This document shows, one piece after another, positions 63,045 to 64,000 of a DNA stretch of 64,000 bases. The stretch comes from Cordylochernes scorpioides (Eukaryota; Arthropoda; Arachnida; Pseudoscorpiones; Chernetidae), in NCBI GenBank assembly GCA_030710605.1, contig CP092869.1:8157854-8221853 (forward strand), in the 5' to 3' direction. The position numbers and the translations under genes were made by a program. The notes under the pieces were generated by a model that did not search any database, was not told the DNA's origin, and saw only the letters and a program-made list of their open reading frames with translations. How positions within the stretch are numbered: the stretch's first letter is position 1; each line of letters starts with the position of its first letter.

Positions 63045-63255
63045 AAAATCGAAATATTTTTGACGGCTATGGATCTTTTCCTTTTAAAAAAAAAAATCAA
63101 TTTTATACTGCCCTTACTGCAATGATAATCTGGCGAAACCGCTGGGAGGGTTCACCACTGTTGAGCCAGGTCCTCCCATTATTTTACCATTGCAGTAAGG
63201 GCAATAGAATTTTTTTTTTTTAAGGAAAAGAGCCATTCGCGTCAGAAATATTTCG
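63045..63255. repeat. Repeat F in foldback form
   Basis: ATCTTTTCCTTTTAAAAA and ACTGCCCTTACTGCAATG are inverted at CATTGCAGTAAGGGCA and AAGGAAAAGAGCC. The family F core lies between in reverse (CCCACGGTT-type, GAAACCGCTGGGAGGGTTC). The minus strand has CPYCNGKIMGGPGSTVV and NPPSGFAR in one frame. Confidence 0.75.
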
Positions 63256-63344
63256 AAAAAACCTTTATATAAAAAAGTATATTTTATTAAAGAAAAATTG
63301 ATATTTTTCATTGAAATATTTCATAAAAATATAGGGATGAAAAA

Positions 63345-63570
63345 TTTAAACTATTATACGTGTATGTTTCTTTTACAAATTAAACAAAATCTACTGTCCT
63401 TACTGCAATGGAAAAATTAATGGGAGGGCCTGGTTCAACAGTGGTGAACACTTTCAGTGGTTTCGCCAGTTCAATCTACCATACCGCTGTTATATTGCAT
63501 TTTTCGATCTTCCTTTTATATTGATACTGATGCTAGAATCTTGGAATGGGTATTTTAGAAGAACTATGGA
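63345..63570 (+). repeat. Repeat F, plus strand
   Basis: CTACTGTCCTTACTGCAATG, GGGAGGGCCTGGTTCAACA, GGTTTCGCCAGTTCAATCTA and then ACCGCTGTTATATTGCATTT, GATCTTCCTTTTAT, shared in reverse with 21845-22060. Confidence 0.75.
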
Positions 63571-63611
63571 CATAAGCTTTGAGGACAGCAGAAATACATA
63601 CTAATATAAAT

Positions 63612-64000
63612 ACAGTGGTACCTCGACATACGAGTTTAATTCGTTCCGCAACCTTGCTCGTATCTTGAATTACTCGTATCTCGAAGCAAATTTCCCCATA
63701 CAAAACAATTGAACTACCATTAATCCGTTCCAACCTCCAAAATGTCACCCCAGTTATTTTTGTTACGTGGTTTTAAATAATAAAAACGTATTTATAAATA
63801 TCAAATATTTATTGCGCAAAAACAAAAAAGAGAATGTAAAGAAATAAATTAGATATCCTCACTGGTCTTTGCCTTTTTCGATACATTTTTCTCGCTTTCA
63901 CCTGTAGGCCGTTTAGAAAAAAACATGTCCAAGGAGGTGTGTTTCTTCCTCCCTCTCAGAATGTTCTCCTCTGCCGTTATATATGTTCTATTCGGCATCT
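63612..64000 (-). mobile_element. pogo/Tigger-like transposon end, runs off the window
   Basis: TACAGTGGTACCTCGACATA, CGAGTTTAATTCGTTCCG and CTCGTATCTCGAA are the characteristic terminal sequence of Tigger-type pogo elements (established family pattern, from memory). TA precedes CAGTGG as expected for a TA target. The transposase C-terminus follows on the minus strand. Confidence 0.8.
63849..64000 (-). CDS. Tigger/pogo transposase C-terminus (partial)
   Basis: About 50 residues at the protein end: EENILRGRKKHTSLDMFFSK, then RPTGESEK and KKAKTSEDI, then TAA at 63849-63851. The TSLDxFF-type motif near the end is common in Tigger/jerky transposases. The catalytic DDD domain would lie to the right, outside the window. 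Not visibly broken in the part seen. Confidence 0.65.
   Translation of the reverse strand, partial: MPNRTYITAEENILRGRKKHTSLDMFFSKRPTGESEKNVSKKAKTSEDI

Overview
The window is AT-rich eukaryotic, almost certainly animal, repeat DNA. I see no host protein-coding gene, no rRNA and no operon-like layout. The gag type of the Ty3/gypsy element, the tRNA-derived SINEs, R1/Jockey-like LINEs, Helitrons and pogo/Tigger and IS630-type transposons suggest an arthropod; an arachnid is my low-confidence guess. Nearly everything that can be named is a transposable element, a fragment of one, or a satellite array.

Layout. 1-981: nothing recognised. 982-6376: a nearly intact minus-strand gypsy element with 243-bp LTRs and an ATAT target duplication. 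6.6-8.3 kb: a tandem array and a solo-LTR-like block. 8.7-14.2 kb: SINEs, three satellites (82, about 118 and 74 bp), a GC-rich reverse-transcriptase relic and foldback elements. 14-34 kb: AT-rich decayed repeats, many foldback elements, SINEs inserted into SINEs, and a Penelope-like coding tail (33.4-33.6 kb). 34.2-39.7 kb: Helitron-derived DNA with an 806-bp duplication. 40-47.5 kb: SINEs, a small complete Helitron (42079-42595), a decayed tRNA-Gly and the best ribozyme-bearing foldback. 48.3-60.1 kb: a pile-up of at least four LINEs on both strands, broken by a truncated LINE, a solo LTR, a 275-bp repeat and a DD37D transposase. 60.6-64 kb: transposon ends, SINEs, LINE tails and the C-terminus of a Tigger-like transposase running off the window.

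The most interesting content is a set of foldback (inverted-repeat) elements of several unrelated-looking families whose centre or arms carry type-I hammerhead ribozyme cores (CUGANGA, stem II, GAAA, and a GUH cleavage triplet behind a very short or palindromic stem III). The copies at 42894-42948 and 27734-27787 keep every conserved core position and a paired, extended stem I; others are decayed, one with compensatory change in stem II. Hammerheads with minimal stem III are known from Penelope-like elements and small retrozymes, and a Penelope-like C-terminal coding fragment lies just upstream of a hammerhead-like motif at 33.7 kb. I infer that a Penelope/retrozyme-type system seeded these non-autonomous foldback elements. 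A second unusual feature is amplification of the last codons and 3' tail of a LINE (source-like copy at 48887-49685) into tandem arrays, one of which is itself flanked by a target-site duplication.
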